Origin: Microvirga sp. ACRRW | Lineage (GTDB): Bacteria > Pseudomonadota > Alphaproteobacteria > Rhizobiales > Beijerinckiaceae | Length of the DNA stretch: 64,000 nt | Assembly (NCBI RefSeq): GCF_022346925.1 | Contig: NZ_JAKRNJ010000005.1 | Span: 1-64,000 of the forward strand | Direction: 5' to 3' | In this document: piece by piece, positions 1 to 9,566 of the stretch | Layout of the letters: each line of letters opens with the position of its first letter | Numbering within the stretch: position 1 is the stretch's first letter | Notes under the pieces: model-generated | What the model saw: the letters and a program-made list of their open reading frames with translations, nothing else | Told to the model about the DNA's origin: nothing | Databases searched by the model: none | Translations under genes and position numbers: made by a program

Positions 1-43
1 CGGCAGCGTCGATCCGAACAAGGTAGGGTACAAAGAGCGCATC

Positions 44-817
44 ATGGTTTTGGCGAACGATCTACAGAAGCCTGCGAGGACGCGGTCGGCCCACGATCTC
101 GTGGCCCACGGTATCGGCCAGAACATCATGAGAGGGCGGTTTCCCATCGGTAGCATCCTGCCCGGCGATGCCGAGCTGATGGAGCTGTTTGGCGTCTCCC
201 GCACCGCCCTGCGCGAAGCCCTGAAGACGCTTGCCGCTAAGGGACTCATCGAATCCAAGACCAAGGTCGGCACGAAGGTTCTGGATCGTCATAACTGGAA
301 CATGTTCGATGCCGACATTCTCGAATGGCATCTCGAGATGGGCGTCGATGCCAGATTCCTCGGGTGGCTTTTCGAGATCCGCCAGACACTCGAACCATTC
401 GCCTGCGCGACCGCTGCCCTGCGCCGGAACTCCAAGCAGCTCGAGAGCATGAGGTCGGCCCTTCAAGCCATGTATGGTTGCGCATCCAACCGGCAGGGGT
501 TCACCAAGGCGGACCTTGCCTTCCATCAGGCCATTCTTGAGGCCTCGGGCAATCCGTTCCTGCAGTCCATTGGCTCTGTCATCGGTGCCGCGCTCGCCAC
601 ATCGTTCACAATCAGCTCTCCGGTTTCGAGCGACGACCGCTTTGAGACGGTCATGAGGCAGCATCAGGCCGTATTCGATGCCATCGAGAGCCAGAACCCG
701 GTAGCGGCCAGCGAGGCTATGTCTTTCCTGATCATGCAGGCGGCCGAACGTATTCGGATCAAGCACGGCGCAAGCGCTCTGACCGCGATTCAGACCCACG
801 CCTTCTCAAGCGATTGA
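44..817 (+). CDS. GntR/FadR-family transcriptional regulator of sugar use
   Basis: The protein has 257 residues from this ATG. The N-terminal part (about residues 15-85) reads as a GntR winged helix, with the recognition segment VSRTALREALKTLAAKGLIE. The rest is an all-helical FCD ligand-binding domain (about 105-240), typical of the FadR subfamily, whose members usually repress sugar-acid or carboxylate genes until an effector binds. It lies just upstream of, and co-oriented with, the chvE-gguAB importer and two sugar-oxidation enzymes, so it probably controls them; that is inference. The frame is open to the left edge of the window and the Shine-Dalgarno site before this ATG is weak, so the true start may lie outside the window. 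Confidence 0.85.
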   Translation: MVLANDLQKPARTRSAHDLVAHGIGQNIMRGRFPIGSILPGDAELMELFGVSRTALREALKTLAAKGLIESKTKVGTKVLDRHNWNMFDADILEWHLEMGVDARFLGWLFEIRQTLEPFACATAALRRNSKQLESMRSALQAMYGCASNRQGFTKADLAFHQAILEASGNPFLQSIGSVIGAALATSFTISSPVSSDDRFETVMRQHQAVFDAIESQNPVAASEAMSFLIMQAAERIRIKHGASALTAIQTHAFSSD

Positions 818-1069
818 TCCTCTACTCCTTCGTTTCCCAGGACTTCCGGACTGTCCTGATGCGCTTCTCCACGGCTTAATAGTATTATAGTATTATTGGG
901 CGATTGATCACGTGACTTTCGTGGGGAAATCGCCTGATATGCGACCAGCAAGGGCTCCCGAAGAAGGGCCCAGGATATCGGCGCTTGGACGACATTCTCC
1001 AGTCGGAGAAGAGCCTTAAGCCGCCTAGGCCCGCCGTATCAGAACTCTAGATATGAAGCCGGCACAGCC
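818..1069 (+). promoter_or_regulatory. Regulator-chvE intergenic region with tandem octamer
   Basis: This is the upstream region of chvE. It holds an AT-rich patch with a perfect tandem direct repeat TAGTATTATAGTATTA at 880-895, followed 12 bp later by the short palindrome TCACGTGA at 908-915. The AT-rich patch stands out from the surrounding DNA and is the most likely place for promoter or operator sequences. I could not fix -35/-10 hexamers with confidence. Confidence 0.35.
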
Positions 1070-2173
1070 ATGAACCGTCCGGCCATAGGATGGAAAGGGA
1101 GAACGACCTTGAGGACTTTCACGACTGCTTTCGCAGCACTGGCTCTCGGCGCAACCAGCCTGCTCACTCCGGCATTGGCCCAGGATAAGGGCACAGTCGG
1201 CGTGGCAATGCCCACTAAGTCGTCCGCGCGCTGGATCGACGACGGCAACAACATGGTCAAGGTGCTGAAGGAGAAGGGCTACAATGTTGACCTTCAGTAC
1301 GCTGAAGACGACATCCCGAACCAGCTCGCCCAGATCGAGAATATGATCACCAAGGGCGCGAAGGTGCTCGTGATCGCCTCCATCGACGGCACCACCTTGT
1401 CGGACGCTCTGCAGCAGGCCGCGGACAAGGGCATCAAGATCATCGCCTATGACCGCTTGATCCGTAACTCGAAGAACGTCGATTACTACGCCACCTTCGA
1501 CAACTTCCAGGTCGGCGTGCTTCAGGGCGGCTACATCGAGAAGGCGCTTGGATTGAAGGAGGGCAAGGGCCCGTTCAACGTCGAACTCTTCGGCGGCTCG
1601 CCGGACGACAACAACGCCTACTTCTTCTACAACGGCGCCATGTCCGTTCTCGATCCCTACATTAAGAGCGGCAAGCTCAAGGTGCAGAGCGGCCAGACGG
1701 GCATGGACAAGGTCTCGACCCTTCGCTGGGACGGCGCGGTTGCCCAGGCCCGCATGGATAACCTGCTCTCCGCCTATTACACCGACAAGCGCGTGGATGC
1801 GGTTCTCTCACCTTACGACGGCCTGAGCATTGGCATCATCTCGTCGCTGAAGGGCGTCGGCTACGGTACGCCGAAGCAGCCGATGCCGGTCATCACCGGC
1901 CAGGATGCCGAGGTTCAGTCCGTGAAGTCGATCCTCGCCAAGGAGCAGACCTCGACGGTGTTCAAGGACACCCGCGAGCTCGCCAAGGTGACGGCAAACA
2001 TGGTGGACGCCGTTCTGTCCGGCAAGCAGCCCGAGGTGAACGACACGAAGACCTACGAGAACGGCGTGAAGACCGTTCCCGCCTACCTGCTGAAGCCTGT
2101 CAGCGTTGATGCTTCCAACTGGAAGGAAGTTCTGGTGGGCAGCGGCTACTACAAGGAAGACCAGTTCAAGTAA
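1070..2173 (+). CDS. chvE: Periplasmic monosaccharide-binding protein ChvE
   Basis: This is the substrate-binding subunit of a sugar ABC importer of the ChvE/MmsA type (galactose, arabinose, glucose, fucose in known members). It has 367 residues from ATG 1070, with a signal peptide ending near LLTPALAQ, followed by a periplasmic binding protein fold opening with [19 protein letters not shown] and containing [15 protein letters not shown] and VITGQDAE near the hinge. A TTG at 1109 preceded by AAAGGGAGA gives a more typical signal peptide ([14 protein letters not shown]) and may be the real start. gguA and gguB follow on the same strand. Two hairpins after the stop codon probably let this gene be expressed above the membrane components. 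The ligand here is not proven. Confidence 0.93.
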   Translation: MNRPAIGWKGRTTLRTFTTAFAALALGATSLLTPALAQDKGTVGVAMPTKSSARWIDDGNNMVKVLKEKGYNVDLQYAEDDIPNQLAQIENMITKGAKVLVIASIDGTTLSDALQQAADKGIKIIAYDRLIRNSKNVDYYATFDNFQVGVLQGGYIEKALGLKEGKGPFNVELFGGSPDDNNAYFFYNGAMSVLDPYIKSGKLKVQSGQTGMDKVSTLRWDGAVAQARMDNLLSAYYTDKRVDAVLSPYDGLSIGIISSLKGVGYGTPKQPMPVITGQDAEVQSVKSILAKEQTSTVFKDTRELAKVTANMVDAVLSGKQPEVNDTKTYENGVKTVPAYLLKPVSVDASNWKEVLVGSGYYKEDQFK

Positions 2174-2189
2174 GACTTGAACGGCGGAC

Positions 2190-2247
2190 GGACCCTGCGT
2201 TCCGGCGCAGGGTCCTTGCTCATTTCTGGAAGGGCCATCGGGCCCTT
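2190..2247 (+). terminator. Two hairpins between chvE and gguA
   Basis: The first hairpin has perfect 10-bp arms (GGACCCTGCG at 2190-2199 and CGCAGGGTCC at 2206-2215) with a 6-nt loop. The second pairs AAGGGCC (2230-2236) with GGCCCTT (2241-2247). Neither has a long T-run. Such intercistronic structures after binding-protein genes commonly stabilise the upstream mRNA or attenuate the downstream genes; that role is inferred here. Confidence 0.55.
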
Positions 2248-2272
2248 TCTTGAGTTGCCCGAGGTTGAAGCG

Positions 2273-3802
2273 ATGAACGCGATCCTTGAGATGCGAGGGA
2301 TCACCAAGACGTTTCCGGGCGTGAAGGCGCTCGACAATGTCAACATCACCGTCAAGGCCGGTGAGATCCATGCGCTCGTCGGCGAGAACGGTGCGGGAAA
2401 ATCGACGCTCATGAAGGTGCTGAGCGGCGTCTATCCGCATGGCTCCTATTCCGGCGAGATCGTCTACGAGGGCCAGGAACGCCGCTTTAAGGGCATCTCG
2501 GACAGCGAAGAGCTCGGCATCATTATCATTCACCAGGAGCTGGCCCTGGTGCCGCTTCTGTCGATTGCGGAAAACATCTTCCTCGGCAATGAGCAGGCGA
2601 AGTTCGGCGTCATCGACTGGTCGGCGGTTTTCTCGCGCACGAAGGAGCTGCTCAAGATCGTCGGCTTGAGCGAGTCGCCGGAAACGCTGGTCACCAATAT
2701 CGGCGTCGGCAAGCAACAGCTCGTCGAAATTGCGAAGGCACTATCCAAGAAGGTCAAACTGCTGATCCTGGACGAGCCGACCGCCAGCCTGAACGAGAAG
2801 GACAGCGATGCGCTCCTGAACCTTCTCTTACAGTTCAAAGCGAAAGGAATCTCCTCGATTCTGATTTCGCACAAGCTCAATGAGATCACGAAGGTTGCCG
2901 ATTCCATCACGGTTCTCCGCGATGGCGGCACCGTCGAGACCCTCGATTGTCACGCTGGCGAAATCAGCGAGGACAGGATTATCCGCGGAATGGTCGGTCG
3001 CACCATGGAGGACCGTTATCCTAAACGCAAATCCCGCATCGGGGAGACCATCTTCCAGGTGGAGAACTGGTCAGCCTATCACCCGCTTCATTCGCATGTG
3101 CAGGTGGTCAAGAACGTCAATCTGAACATCCGGCGCGGCGAGATCGTCGGCATCGCGGGACTGATGGGAGCAGGGCGGACCGAGTTCGCCATGAGCCTCT
3201 TTGGCCGAAGCTACGGTCAGAACATCTCCGGGCGCGCCCGGCTGCACGGCAAGGAGATCGACGTCAGCACGGTGGAAAAGGCCGTCGCCAACGGCATCGC
3301 CTATGCCACGGAGGACCGAAAGACCTATGGTCTGGTTCTCGAAGAGGACATCCGCAAGAACATTACCCTGGCCAATTTGGACGGTGTGTCGAAGAACCTC
3401 GTGATTGACGATATTCGGGAACTGGCGGTCGCCAACGATTATCGTGGCAAGATGCGCATCCGCTCATCCAACGTATTCCAGGAGGCTGTGAACCTGTCGG
3501 GCGGCAATCAGCAGAAAGTGGTTCTGAGCAAGTGGCTCTTCTCCGACCCGGAGATCCTCATTCTGGATGAGCCCACACGCGGCATCGATGTCGGCGCGAA
3601 GTACGAAATCTACACGATCATCAACGGGCTGGCGGATGCCGGCAAGGGCGTCCTCATGATCTCGTCGGAAATGCCGGAACTGCTCGGTATGTGCGACAGG
3701 ATCTATGTGATGAACGAGGGCTCCCTGATTGCCGAGCTCGATGTCGCCGAGGCCTCACAGGAAAAAATCATGCACGCTATCGTCAAGTCGGGGAGGCGCT
3801 GA
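2273..3802 (+). CDS. gguA: Sugar ABC importer ATPase GguA (double ABC cassette)
   Basis: This is a 509-residue fused ATPase with two ABC domains, the usual architecture of CUT2-type sugar importers (MglA/XylG/GguA). The first cassette carries Walker [10 protein letters not shown] and Walker [12 protein letters not shown]. The second has the relaxed P-loop GLMGAGRTE, signature [11 protein letters not shown] and Walker [13 protein letters not shown]. The ATG at 2273 follows GAGGTTGAAGCG and begins [20 protein letters not shown], the usual start of the family; the frame is open 32 codons further upstream, through the chvE terminator region, which is unlikely to be translated. The gene ends one base before gguB and presumably forms one transcription unit with it. 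Confidence 0.95.
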   Translation: MNAILEMRGITKTFPGVKALDNVNITVKAGEIHALVGENGAGKSTLMKVLSGVYPHGSYSGEIVYEGQERRFKGISDSEELGIIIIHQELALVPLLSIAENIFLGNEQAKFGVIDWSAVFSRTKELLKIVGLSESPETLVTNIGVGKQQLVEIAKALSKKVKLLILDEPTASLNEKDSDALLNLLLQFKAKGISSILISHKLNEITKVADSITVLRDGGTVETLDCHAGEISEDRIIRGMVGRTMEDRYPKRKSRIGETIFQVENWSAYHPLHSHVQVVKNVNLNIRRGEIVGIAGLMGAGRTEFAMSLFGRSYGQNISGRARLHGKEIDVSTVEKAVANGIAYATEDRKTYGLVLEEDIRKNITLANLDGVSKNLVIDDIRELAVANDYRGKMRIRSSNVFQEAVNLSGGNQQKVVLSKWLFSDPEILILDEPTRGIDVGAKYEIYTIINGLADAGKGVLMISSEMPELLGMCDRIYVMNEGSLIAELDVAEASQEKIMHAIVKSGRR

Positions 3803-3803
3803 G

Positions 3804-5003
3804 ATGGATACGAGAACCGCTGACGAGCTTCACGTTTCCCAGCAAAAGACGTCGTGGCTGGAGTTCATCAAGGCTCATTTCCGCGATTATGGAATGCTGC
3901 TGGCTCTCTTGGTCATCATGCTGTTCTTTCAGGTGACGACTGACGGTACCCTGTTGCGGCCGCTTAACCTCACGAACCTCGTGCTGCAGAACAGCTACAT
4001 CGTCATCATGGCGCTGGGCATGCTGCTGGTCATCGTGGCCGGGCATATCGACCTGTCGGTGGGCTCCATCGTGGGCTTCGTCGGCGGATTGGCTGCCATG
4101 ATGATGGTCCGCTGGGGCTTCGATCCTGTCACGACCACCATCGCCTGCCTCGCGGTCGGCGGCCTGATCGGCGCGGCCCAGGGCTACTGGGTGGCTTATT
4201 TCAAGGTCCCATCCTTTATCGTGACGCTTGCTGGCATGCTTGTGTTCAAAGGGCTTACGCTTGCGCTCCTCGGCGGCATGTCGGTAGGCCCGTTCCCGGT
4301 TGTTTTCCAACGCCTGAGCTCCGGCTTCATTCCCGATTTCTTCGGAGGCGAGGGGTTCAATTATACCTCTCTCTTCATCGGCGTCGCGAGTGTCATCGCC
4401 ATTGTCTATTTCAGCGTCCGCAGCCGGACGAACCAGCTGAAGCATGATGTCGAGGCGGCGCCTTTCGGCCTCTTCGTCGCCAAGAACGTGCTTCTGGCAT
4501 TTTTCGTGATTGCGTTCTGCTATCTCATGGCGACCTATCGCGGCTTGCCGAACGTGCTGGTCATCATGGCCGGCCTCATCATTCTCTATGCGTTCGTGAC
4601 CAATCGCACGACCATCGGCCGTCGCATCTATGCACTCGGGGGCAATGAGAAGGCGGCAAAGCTCTCCGGCATCAAGACGGAGCGCCTGACCTTCCTTACC
4701 TTCGTGAACATGGGCGTATTGGCGGGCTTGGCGGGTCTGATCTTCGCGGCGCGCCTTAACACGGCGACCCCGAAGGCCGGTCTCGGCTTCGAGCTCGACG
4801 TCATCGCCGCCGTCTTTATCGGCGGGGCCTCTGCCACAGGCGGTGTCGGCAAGGTCACAGGTGCCGTGATCGGCGCCTTCGTCATGGGTGTCATGAACAA
4901 TGGCATGTCGATCCTTGGTATCGGAATCGACTATCAACAGGTGATCAAAGGGCTTGTGCTGCTCGCGGCCGTATCCCTCGACGTCTACAACCGGAAGAAG
5001 TAA
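3804..5003 (+). CDS. gguB: Sugar ABC importer permease GguB
   Basis: This is the 399-residue inner-membrane permease of the ChvE-GguAB importer (branched-chain/ribose-type permease family). Many hydrophobic segments are visible, and the family landmarks GHIDLSVGSIVGF and GIDYQQVIKGLVLLAAV are present. A central soluble stretch (RSRTNQLKHDVEAAPFG) separates two membrane halves. The ATG at 3804 has GGGAGG eight bases upstream and lies one base after the gguA stop. A hairpin follows the stop codon. Confidence 0.95.
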   Translation: MDTRTADELHVSQQKTSWLEFIKAHFRDYGMLLALLVIMLFFQVTTDGTLLRPLNLTNLVLQNSYIVIMALGMLLVIVAGHIDLSVGSIVGFVGGLAAMMMVRWGFDPVTTTIACLAVGGLIGAAQGYWVAYFKVPSFIVTLAGMLVFKGLTLALLGGMSVGPFPVVFQRLSSGFIPDFFGGEGFNYTSLFIGVASVIAIVYFSVRSRTNQLKHDVEAAPFGLFVAKNVLLAFFVIAFCYLMATYRGLPNVLVIMAGLIILYAFVTNRTTIGRRIYALGGNEKAAKLSGIKTERLTFLTFVNMGVLAGLAGLIFAARLNTATPKAGLGFELDVIAAVFIGGASATGGVGKVTGAVIGAFVMGVMNNGMSILGIGIDYQQVIKGLVLLAAVSLDVYNRKK

Positions 5004-5010
5004 CAAGAGG

Positions 5011-5032
5011 GCCCTCGCTTCACGGCGAGGGC
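5011..5032 (+). terminator. Hairpin after gguB
   Basis: Perfect 8-bp arms GCCCTCGC and GCGAGGGC enclose a 6-nt loop just after the gguB stop codon. There is no T-run, so it may be a processing or partial termination site rather than a strong terminator. Confidence 0.45.
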
Positions 5033-5102
5033 GCGAGGAATTGAATGGTACTTGCCAGGGGCAGGGCGCCTTCGAGCCTGGACACGGAATGGAGAAAGAC
5101 CG

Positions 5103-6578
5103 ATGACGAAAAACTATATTGCCGGTGAATGGGTTGCCGCGTCCGAAGCGTCGCCTAACCTCAACCCGTCCAACACCAATGACGTGATCGGCGATTTCGC
5201 GCGGGCTTCCACAGCCGAGGCGCAAGCCGCCATCGATGCAGCCCATGACGCTTTCCCCGCCTGGTCCCGTTCCTCCATCCAGCAACGCCACGACATCCTG
5301 AAGGCGGTGGGCGACGAGATCCTGGCCCGCAAGGATGAACTCGGACGCCTGCTTTCCCGCGAAGAGGGTAAGACCCTGCCGGAAGGCATCGGCGAGGTCA
5401 CCCGCGCCGGCCAGATTTTCCACTTCTTCGCAGGCGAGTGCCTGCGGATGGCCGGTGAGAAGCTCCCGTCAGTGCGGCCTGCCATCGATGTCGAGATCAC
5501 CCGTGAGCCGGTGGGCGTCGTCGGTCTCATCACGCCCTGGAACTTCCCGATTGCGATTCCTGCCTGGAAGATCGCCCCCGCGCTCGCCTATGGCAACACC
5601 GTTGTGTTCAAGCCTGCCGAGCTGGTGCCCGGCTCCGCGCATGCTCTCTCCGAGATCATCATCCGCGCGGGCGTGCCCGCTGGCGTGTTCAATCTTGTGA
5701 TGGGTAAAGGCTCCATCGTCGGCGAGGCTCTGCTGCAGAGCCCGAAGGTATCTGCGATCTCGTTCACCGGCTCGGTGCCGACGGGGCGCCGCGTGGCCAT
5801 GAGCGCCATCACGGCCGACCCGATGAAGAAGATCCAGCTTGAGATGGGCGGCAAGAACCCGATGGTGGTGCTTGACGACGCCGACCTGAAAGTAGCCGTG
5901 GAATGCGCCATCAACTCGGCCTTCTTCTCCACGGGCCAGCGCTGCACCGCCTCCTCGCGCCTGATCGTGACGGACGGCATCCACGACCGTTTCGTCGCGG
6001 CGATGCAGGAGCGCATGCAGGGTCTCGTGATCGACGACGCGCTGAAGAGCGGCACGCATATCGGTCCCGTAGTGGACCAGAGCCAGCTCGATCAGGACCT
6101 CAAGTACATCAAGATCGGCCAGGAGGAAGGCGCCAAGCTCGTGGCGGGTGGCGAACTCCTCAAGCGCGATGCGCCCGGCTTCTATCTCTCACCGGCACTT
6201 TTCACGGAAGTAGGCAACCAGATGCGCGTAGCCCGTGAAGAGATCTTCGGGCCTGTCGCCACCGTGATCCGTGCAAAGGATTATGACGAGGCGCTGGAGC
6301 TTGCCAATGATACACCGTTCGGTCTCTCGTCGGGTATCTGCACCACCAGCCTGAAATATGCTGGTCATTTCAAGCGTAATGCGGAGGCCGGCATGGTGAT
6401 GGTGAACCTGCCGACGGCGGGCGTCGATTACCATGTGCCGTTCGGCGGCCGGAAGGGATCGTCCTATGGTCCGCGCGAGCAGGGCCGCTACGCGCAGGAG
6501 TTCTACACCACGGTCAAGACCGCCTACACCTTCGATGGCAACGGTCCCTACGTGCCGAAGACCAAGGGCAGCGAATAA
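5103..6578 (+). CDS. NAD(P)-dependent aldehyde dehydrogenase, probable 2-oxoglutarate semialdehyde dehydrogenase
   Basis: This is a 491-residue class I aldehyde dehydrogenase. The cofactor-binding segment TPWNFPIAIPAWK, the general-base glutamate in LEMGGKNP and the catalytic cysteine in STGQRCTASSR are all present, as is the C-terminal EEIFGPV element. It reads closest to the GucD/KGSADH group, which oxidises 2-oxoglutarate (2,5-dioxopentanoate) semialdehyde at the end of non-phosphorylating pentose or sugar-acid pathways. The position between a ChvE-type importer and an SDR sugar dehydrogenase fits that role. The start at 5103 follows GGAGAAAGACCG; a longer frame begins at 5052. Exact substrate is inferred; a betaine- or succinate-semialdehyde role is less likely. 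Confidence 0.85.
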   Translation: MTKNYIAGEWVAASEASPNLNPSNTNDVIGDFARASTAEAQAAIDAAHDAFPAWSRSSIQQRHDILKAVGDEILARKDELGRLLSREEGKTLPEGIGEVTRAGQIFHFFAGECLRMAGEKLPSVRPAIDVEITREPVGVVGLITPWNFPIAIPAWKIAPALAYGNTVVFKPAELVPGSAHALSEIIIRAGVPAGVFNLVMGKGSIVGEALLQSPKVSAISFTGSVPTGRRVAMSAITADPMKKIQLEMGGKNPMVVLDDADLKVAVECAINSAFFSTGQRCTASSRLIVTDGIHDRFVAAMQERMQGLVIDDALKSGTHIGPVVDQSQLDQDLKYIKIGQEEGAKLVAGGELLKRDAPGFYLSPALFTEVGNQMRVAREEIFGPVATVIRAKDYDEALELANDTPFGLSSGICTTSLKYAGHFKRNAEAGMVMVNLPTAGVDYHVPFGGRKGSSYGPREQGRYAQEFYTTVKTAYTFDGNGPYVPKTKGSE

Positions 6579-6650
6579 GCCTCCACAAAAAGGCGTTGTG
6601 GCATCCATACGTCGCAATGCCAGCATTGTCTCCGAACAAACGAGAGTTCC

Positions 6651-7403
6651 ATGACGCAGACGATTTACGGCTCCTTGAAGGGTAAGACGGTCCTCATCAC
6701 AGGCGGTGCCAGCGGCATCGGCGAGAGCATCGCACGGTCTTTCCATGAGCAGGGAAGCAATGTCGCCATCCTCGACTACAATGCCGAGGCAGGCGAGGCC
6801 CTGGCGAAGGAACTTGGTGAGCGCGTGCATTTCGAGCACAACGACGTGCGCGATATTCCGGCCCTGCAAGCGGCCATCCGCCGCGCGAGCGAAAAGCTCG
6901 GGCCCATCACCATCCTTATCAACAACGCCGCCCGCGATGACCGCCACACCATCGATCAGGTGACGCCGGAATATTGGCGCGAGCGTTTCGCGACGAACCT
7001 CGATCACCAGTTCTTCGCGGCCCAGGCTGTCCTGCCGGACATGGAGAAAGCTGGCGGGGGCTCCATCATCAACATGGGCTCGACTAGCTATATGGTGAGC
7101 GACGATTCCTTCGCAGCCTACAAGACCGCGAAATCCGCTTCCGTCGGTCTCACTCGCGCATTGGCGCGTGAACTCGGCCCGAAGAACATCCGGGTGAACT
7201 GCCTCGTGCCTGGTTGGATCATGACCCAGCGCCAGATCGATCTCTGGCTCACGCCCGAGAGCGAGAAGGAGCTGCTCAAGCGCCAATGTGTGAAGCGCAA
7301 GCTCGTGCCGCAGGATATTGCCAATATGGCTCTCTTCTTGGGCTCGGACGCTTCAAGTGCCATGTCGGCTCAGACCTATCTGGTGGATGGCGGCTGGGTC
7401 TGA
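6651..7403 (+). CDS. SDR-family sugar 1-dehydrogenase (probable)
   Basis: This 250-residue protein is a classical short-chain dehydrogenase/reductase. It shows the Rossmann glycine motif TGGASGIG near the N-terminus, NNAA in the active-site scaffold, the catalytic serine region NMGSTSYM and the YKTAK (YxxxK) catalytic pair. It ends in SAQTYLVDGGWV, as SDR sugar dehydrogenases commonly do. Its place downstream of chvE-gguAB and the semialdehyde dehydrogenase suggests NAD(P)-dependent oxidation of D-galactose, L-arabinose or a related sugar to the lactone. The lactonase and sugar-acid dehydratase expected in such a pathway are not in the window. A strong terminator follows. Confidence 0.82.
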   Translation: MTQTIYGSLKGKTVLITGGASGIGESIARSFHEQGSNVAILDYNAEAGEALAKELGERVHFEHNDVRDIPALQAAIRRASEKLGPITILINNAARDDRHTIDQVTPEYWRERFATNLDHQFFAAQAVLPDMEKAGGGSIINMGSTSYMVSDDSFAAYKTAKSASVGLTRALARELGPKNIRVNCLVPGWIMTQRQIDLWLTPESEKELLKRQCVKRKLVPQDIANMALFLGSDASSAMSAQTYLVDGGWV

Positions 7404-7427
7404 AATTCGTCTCTACCACCAAATAGA

Positions 7428-7454
7428 AAGCCGGTGCCCAGCACCGGCTTTTTT
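7428..7454 (+). terminator. Intrinsic terminator of the sugar operon
   Basis: Perfect 10-bp arms AAGCCGGTGC and GCACCGGCTT with a 3-nt loop are followed by further T residues (TTTTTT in all). It lies 24 bases after the SDR stop codon and is a textbook Rho-independent terminator. Confidence 0.9.
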
Positions 7455-7571
7455 GTTGCAAATGCTTGGTTCTAGTCACGTAGATCGAGTATTTCGCGCG
7501 CTCTTACAGCCAAGCTGACGCCTTATTGCCACGTTCGGTCGGAGAATGCCCCTTCAAACAAAGGGGTTGTC

Positions 7572-8045
7572 ATGATCGCTCGTTTTGCTCTTGGCTGTGC
7601 CATGGTTGCCGCCTGTACCTTGCCGGCCGCCGCTACCGACCGCGCCACCATCGATACTCTCGTCTCCCAGCATGCCAAGGCTTACGGCGTGCCTGAAGGC
7701 CTGATCCATCGCGTCATCCGACGCGAGAGCGGCTACAACCCCCGAGCCACGAACCGGATCTATTACGGCCTCATGCAGATCAGCCACGCCACAGCGCGCG
7801 GCATGGGTTATCGAGGCTCCGCAGCGGGCCTGCTCGATGCCAACACCAATCTCACCTACGCGGTCGCCTATCTGGCCAATGCCTACCGAGTGGCCGGCGG
7901 AAACCAGGATCGTGCCGTCTCTCTCTATGCAGGCGGCTACTATTATGTGGCGAAGCAGAAAGGCCTTTTGGGGCAGCTTAGGACAGCGATGAGCGATCCC
8001 GTCGCAACCGGTTCGATTGCGTCAGTATCCGTCTCTGGGCAATGA
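7572..8045 (+). CDS. Small exported lytic transglycosylase
   Basis: This is a 157-residue secreted protein with a signal peptide (MIARFALGCAMVAACTLPAAAT) and a single SLT (goose-lysozyme-like) domain. The catalytic glutamate lies in IRRESGYNP, followed by the family motifs YYGLMQISHATARGMGY and NLTYAVAYLANAYR, and an Ala-Gly-Gly-Tyr-Tyr element near the end. It should cleave the glycan strand of peptidoglycan in the periplasm. ATG 7572 follows AAAGGGGTTGTC. It stands alone between the sugar operon terminator and the methanol island and has no evident partner. Confidence 0.88.
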   Translation: MIARFALGCAMVAACTLPAAATDRATIDTLVSQHAKAYGVPEGLIHRVIRRESGYNPRATNRIYYGLMQISHATARGMGYRGSAAGLLDANTNLTYAVAYLANAYRVAGGNQDRAVSLYAGGYYYVAKQKGLLGQLRTAMSDPVATGSIASVSVSGQ

Positions 8046-8064
8046 TCCGATCCGTAGGATTGAA

Positions 8065-8084
8065 GACTGGCCCACAGGCCAGTC
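8065..8084 (+). terminator. Hairpin after lytic transglycosylase
   Basis: Perfect 8-bp arms GACTGGCC and GGCCAGTC with loop CACA lie 20 bases after the stop codon. No T-run follows, so termination is only probable. The rest of the 8085-8327 gap shows no feature I can support. Confidence 0.5.
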
Positions 8085-8327
8085 CGCCGTCTTGTACTGC
8101 GCAAAAGTCAGGAGCTTAGGGCAGCCTTCTCTTCTCATGCTCGTCAGTGATGCCGGAATATTCTTCTCCTGAATGTAAACGATCCGCCGGTAGAAAATGC
8201 GGACAGCTAAGTCTTGTTTGATCGGATTGCTGCGCAATAATCGTGTGCATTCGCCGAAGTGAGAGGCCGTCGTTGCGGCATTGGCTCGGCTTTACTCTTC
8301 GGCCTCGTGTGAACAAGGCACCTTCCA

Positions 8328-9554
8328 ATGGTACCGCTTCGCTCAAGGCAACAACTCCAGGGTCACCAGGTGATCGGCCTGCTGATCTTGAGTGCATTCA
8401 TTGCCGCCCTCTGGGTTCTGCCCGCATGGGCGCAGATACCGGCTTCAACTGACATTCGCATCGCGCTGATCACGCGCCAGCCATCGCCGCCACCGCTCTA
8501 CGAGTTCGACCCTGTGCCTGAGAATGAGGGGATTGCAGGCGGGCAGCTGGCGATCCGCGACAACAACACGACCGGTCAGTTCACAGGTCATCGCTACATC
8601 CTCGAAGAGGAGGCGCTCGAAGAGGGCCAGGATGCGGTTGCGGCTGCACGCAGTCGCGTTGCAAGCGGCGTCGGATTCCTGGCGATCAATCTTCCGGCTG
8701 ACGAGCTTCTGGCGATTGCCGATGCGCTCAAAGACGAGAACGTGGTGCTTTTCAACGTCAGCGCGACAGATGACCGGTTGCGGGGTACCGATTGCCGTCC
8801 CAACGTCTTTCATATGGCGCCGAGCCGCGCGATGCTGACCGACGCGCTTGCCCAGTTTCTTGCCTTCAAGCGATGGCGGCGGCTCTTTCTGATCGTTGGT
8901 CCGCAACAAGCGGATAAACTTTATGCGGAAGCCATGAGGCGGTCTGCCCGCAAGTTTGGGCTTGTGATAGCAGACGAGAAGCCTTGGGAGTTCGGCCCAT
9001 TGGCTCGTGCGAAGGCTGACAGCCCAACGACAGCCGAGGCGCTGGCCGTCACGCAGAACATCACTTATGACATCGTCGTCGTGGCCGACGAGGCAGGCGA
9101 TTTTGGCGACTACGTCGCATATCGAACCTGGGATCCACGGCTCGTCGTGGGAACTCAGGGACTGATCGCAACCACGTGGCACCCAACTCTGGAAGTGTGG
9201 GGTGCGGCACAGGCACAGACCCGTTTCCGTCGTTCTGCGGAACGCTTAATGCGGCCTCTCGATTACCAGACCTGGATGGCTGTGCGAACGATCGGCGAGG
9301 CCATCACCCAGACCAAAGCGACAGATCCCGGGACGGTGAAGCAGTTCATCCTGGGAGCGGATTTCAGTCTTCCAGCTTACAAGGGTGTGTCGTTGAGCTT
9401 CCGTCCCTGGGACCGGCAGCTCCGCCAGCCGCTCCTTATCGTGCAACCACGCTTTCTCGTCTCAGTGGCTCCGGAGAAGGGCTTCCTGCACCAGCGTACA
9501 CCGCTCGATACCCTTGGCTTCGATCAGCCGGAAACCAGTTGCAAAGCCCAATAG
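8328..9554 (+). CDS. PQQ-dependent alcohol oxidation system, ABC substrate-binding protein (LutA-like)
   Basis: This is a 408-residue exported protein with a signal segment (VIGLLILSAFIAALWVLPAWAQ) and a leucine-binding-protein-like fold. It reads as the family of ABC binding proteins found in PQQ-linked alcohol dehydrogenase clusters (the ped and lut systems); in Methylobacterium the lutA product of this kind is part of a lanthanide-utilisation ABC system. Here it is followed 12 bases later by the matching beta-propeller protein and stands 2 kb upstream of xoxF, with the ATPase and permease on the other side of xoxFGJ. The ligand is unknown. Partnering a LivK-type binding protein with an ABC-2 permease is itself unusual. 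Confidence 0.8.
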   Translation: MVPLRSRQQLQGHQVIGLLILSAFIAALWVLPAWAQIPASTDIRIALITRQPSPPPLYEFDPVPENEGIAGGQLAIRDNNTTGQFTGHRYILEEEALEEGQDAVAAARSRVASGVGFLAINLPADELLAIADALKDENVVLFNVSATDDRLRGTDCRPNVFHMAPSRAMLTDALAQFLAFKRWRRLFLIVGPQQADKLYAEAMRRSARKFGLVIADEKPWEFGPLARAKADSPTTAEALAVTQNITYDIVVVADEAGDFGDYVAYRTWDPRLVVGTQGLIATTWHPTLEVWGAAQAQTRFRRSAERLMRPLDYQTWMAVRTIGEAITQTKATDPGTVKQFILGADFSLPAYKGVSLSFRPWDRQLRQPLLIVQPRFLVSVAPEKGFLHQRTPLDTLGFDQPETSCKAQ

Positions 9555-9566
9555 AGGAGAGATTCC

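Noticed and set aside
3783..5423. 546-codon open frame antisense to gguB and the start of the aldehyde dehydrogenase gene
   Set aside because: Composition is typical of antisense shadow frames (His/Asp/Arg-rich) and it would cover two clearly real genes.
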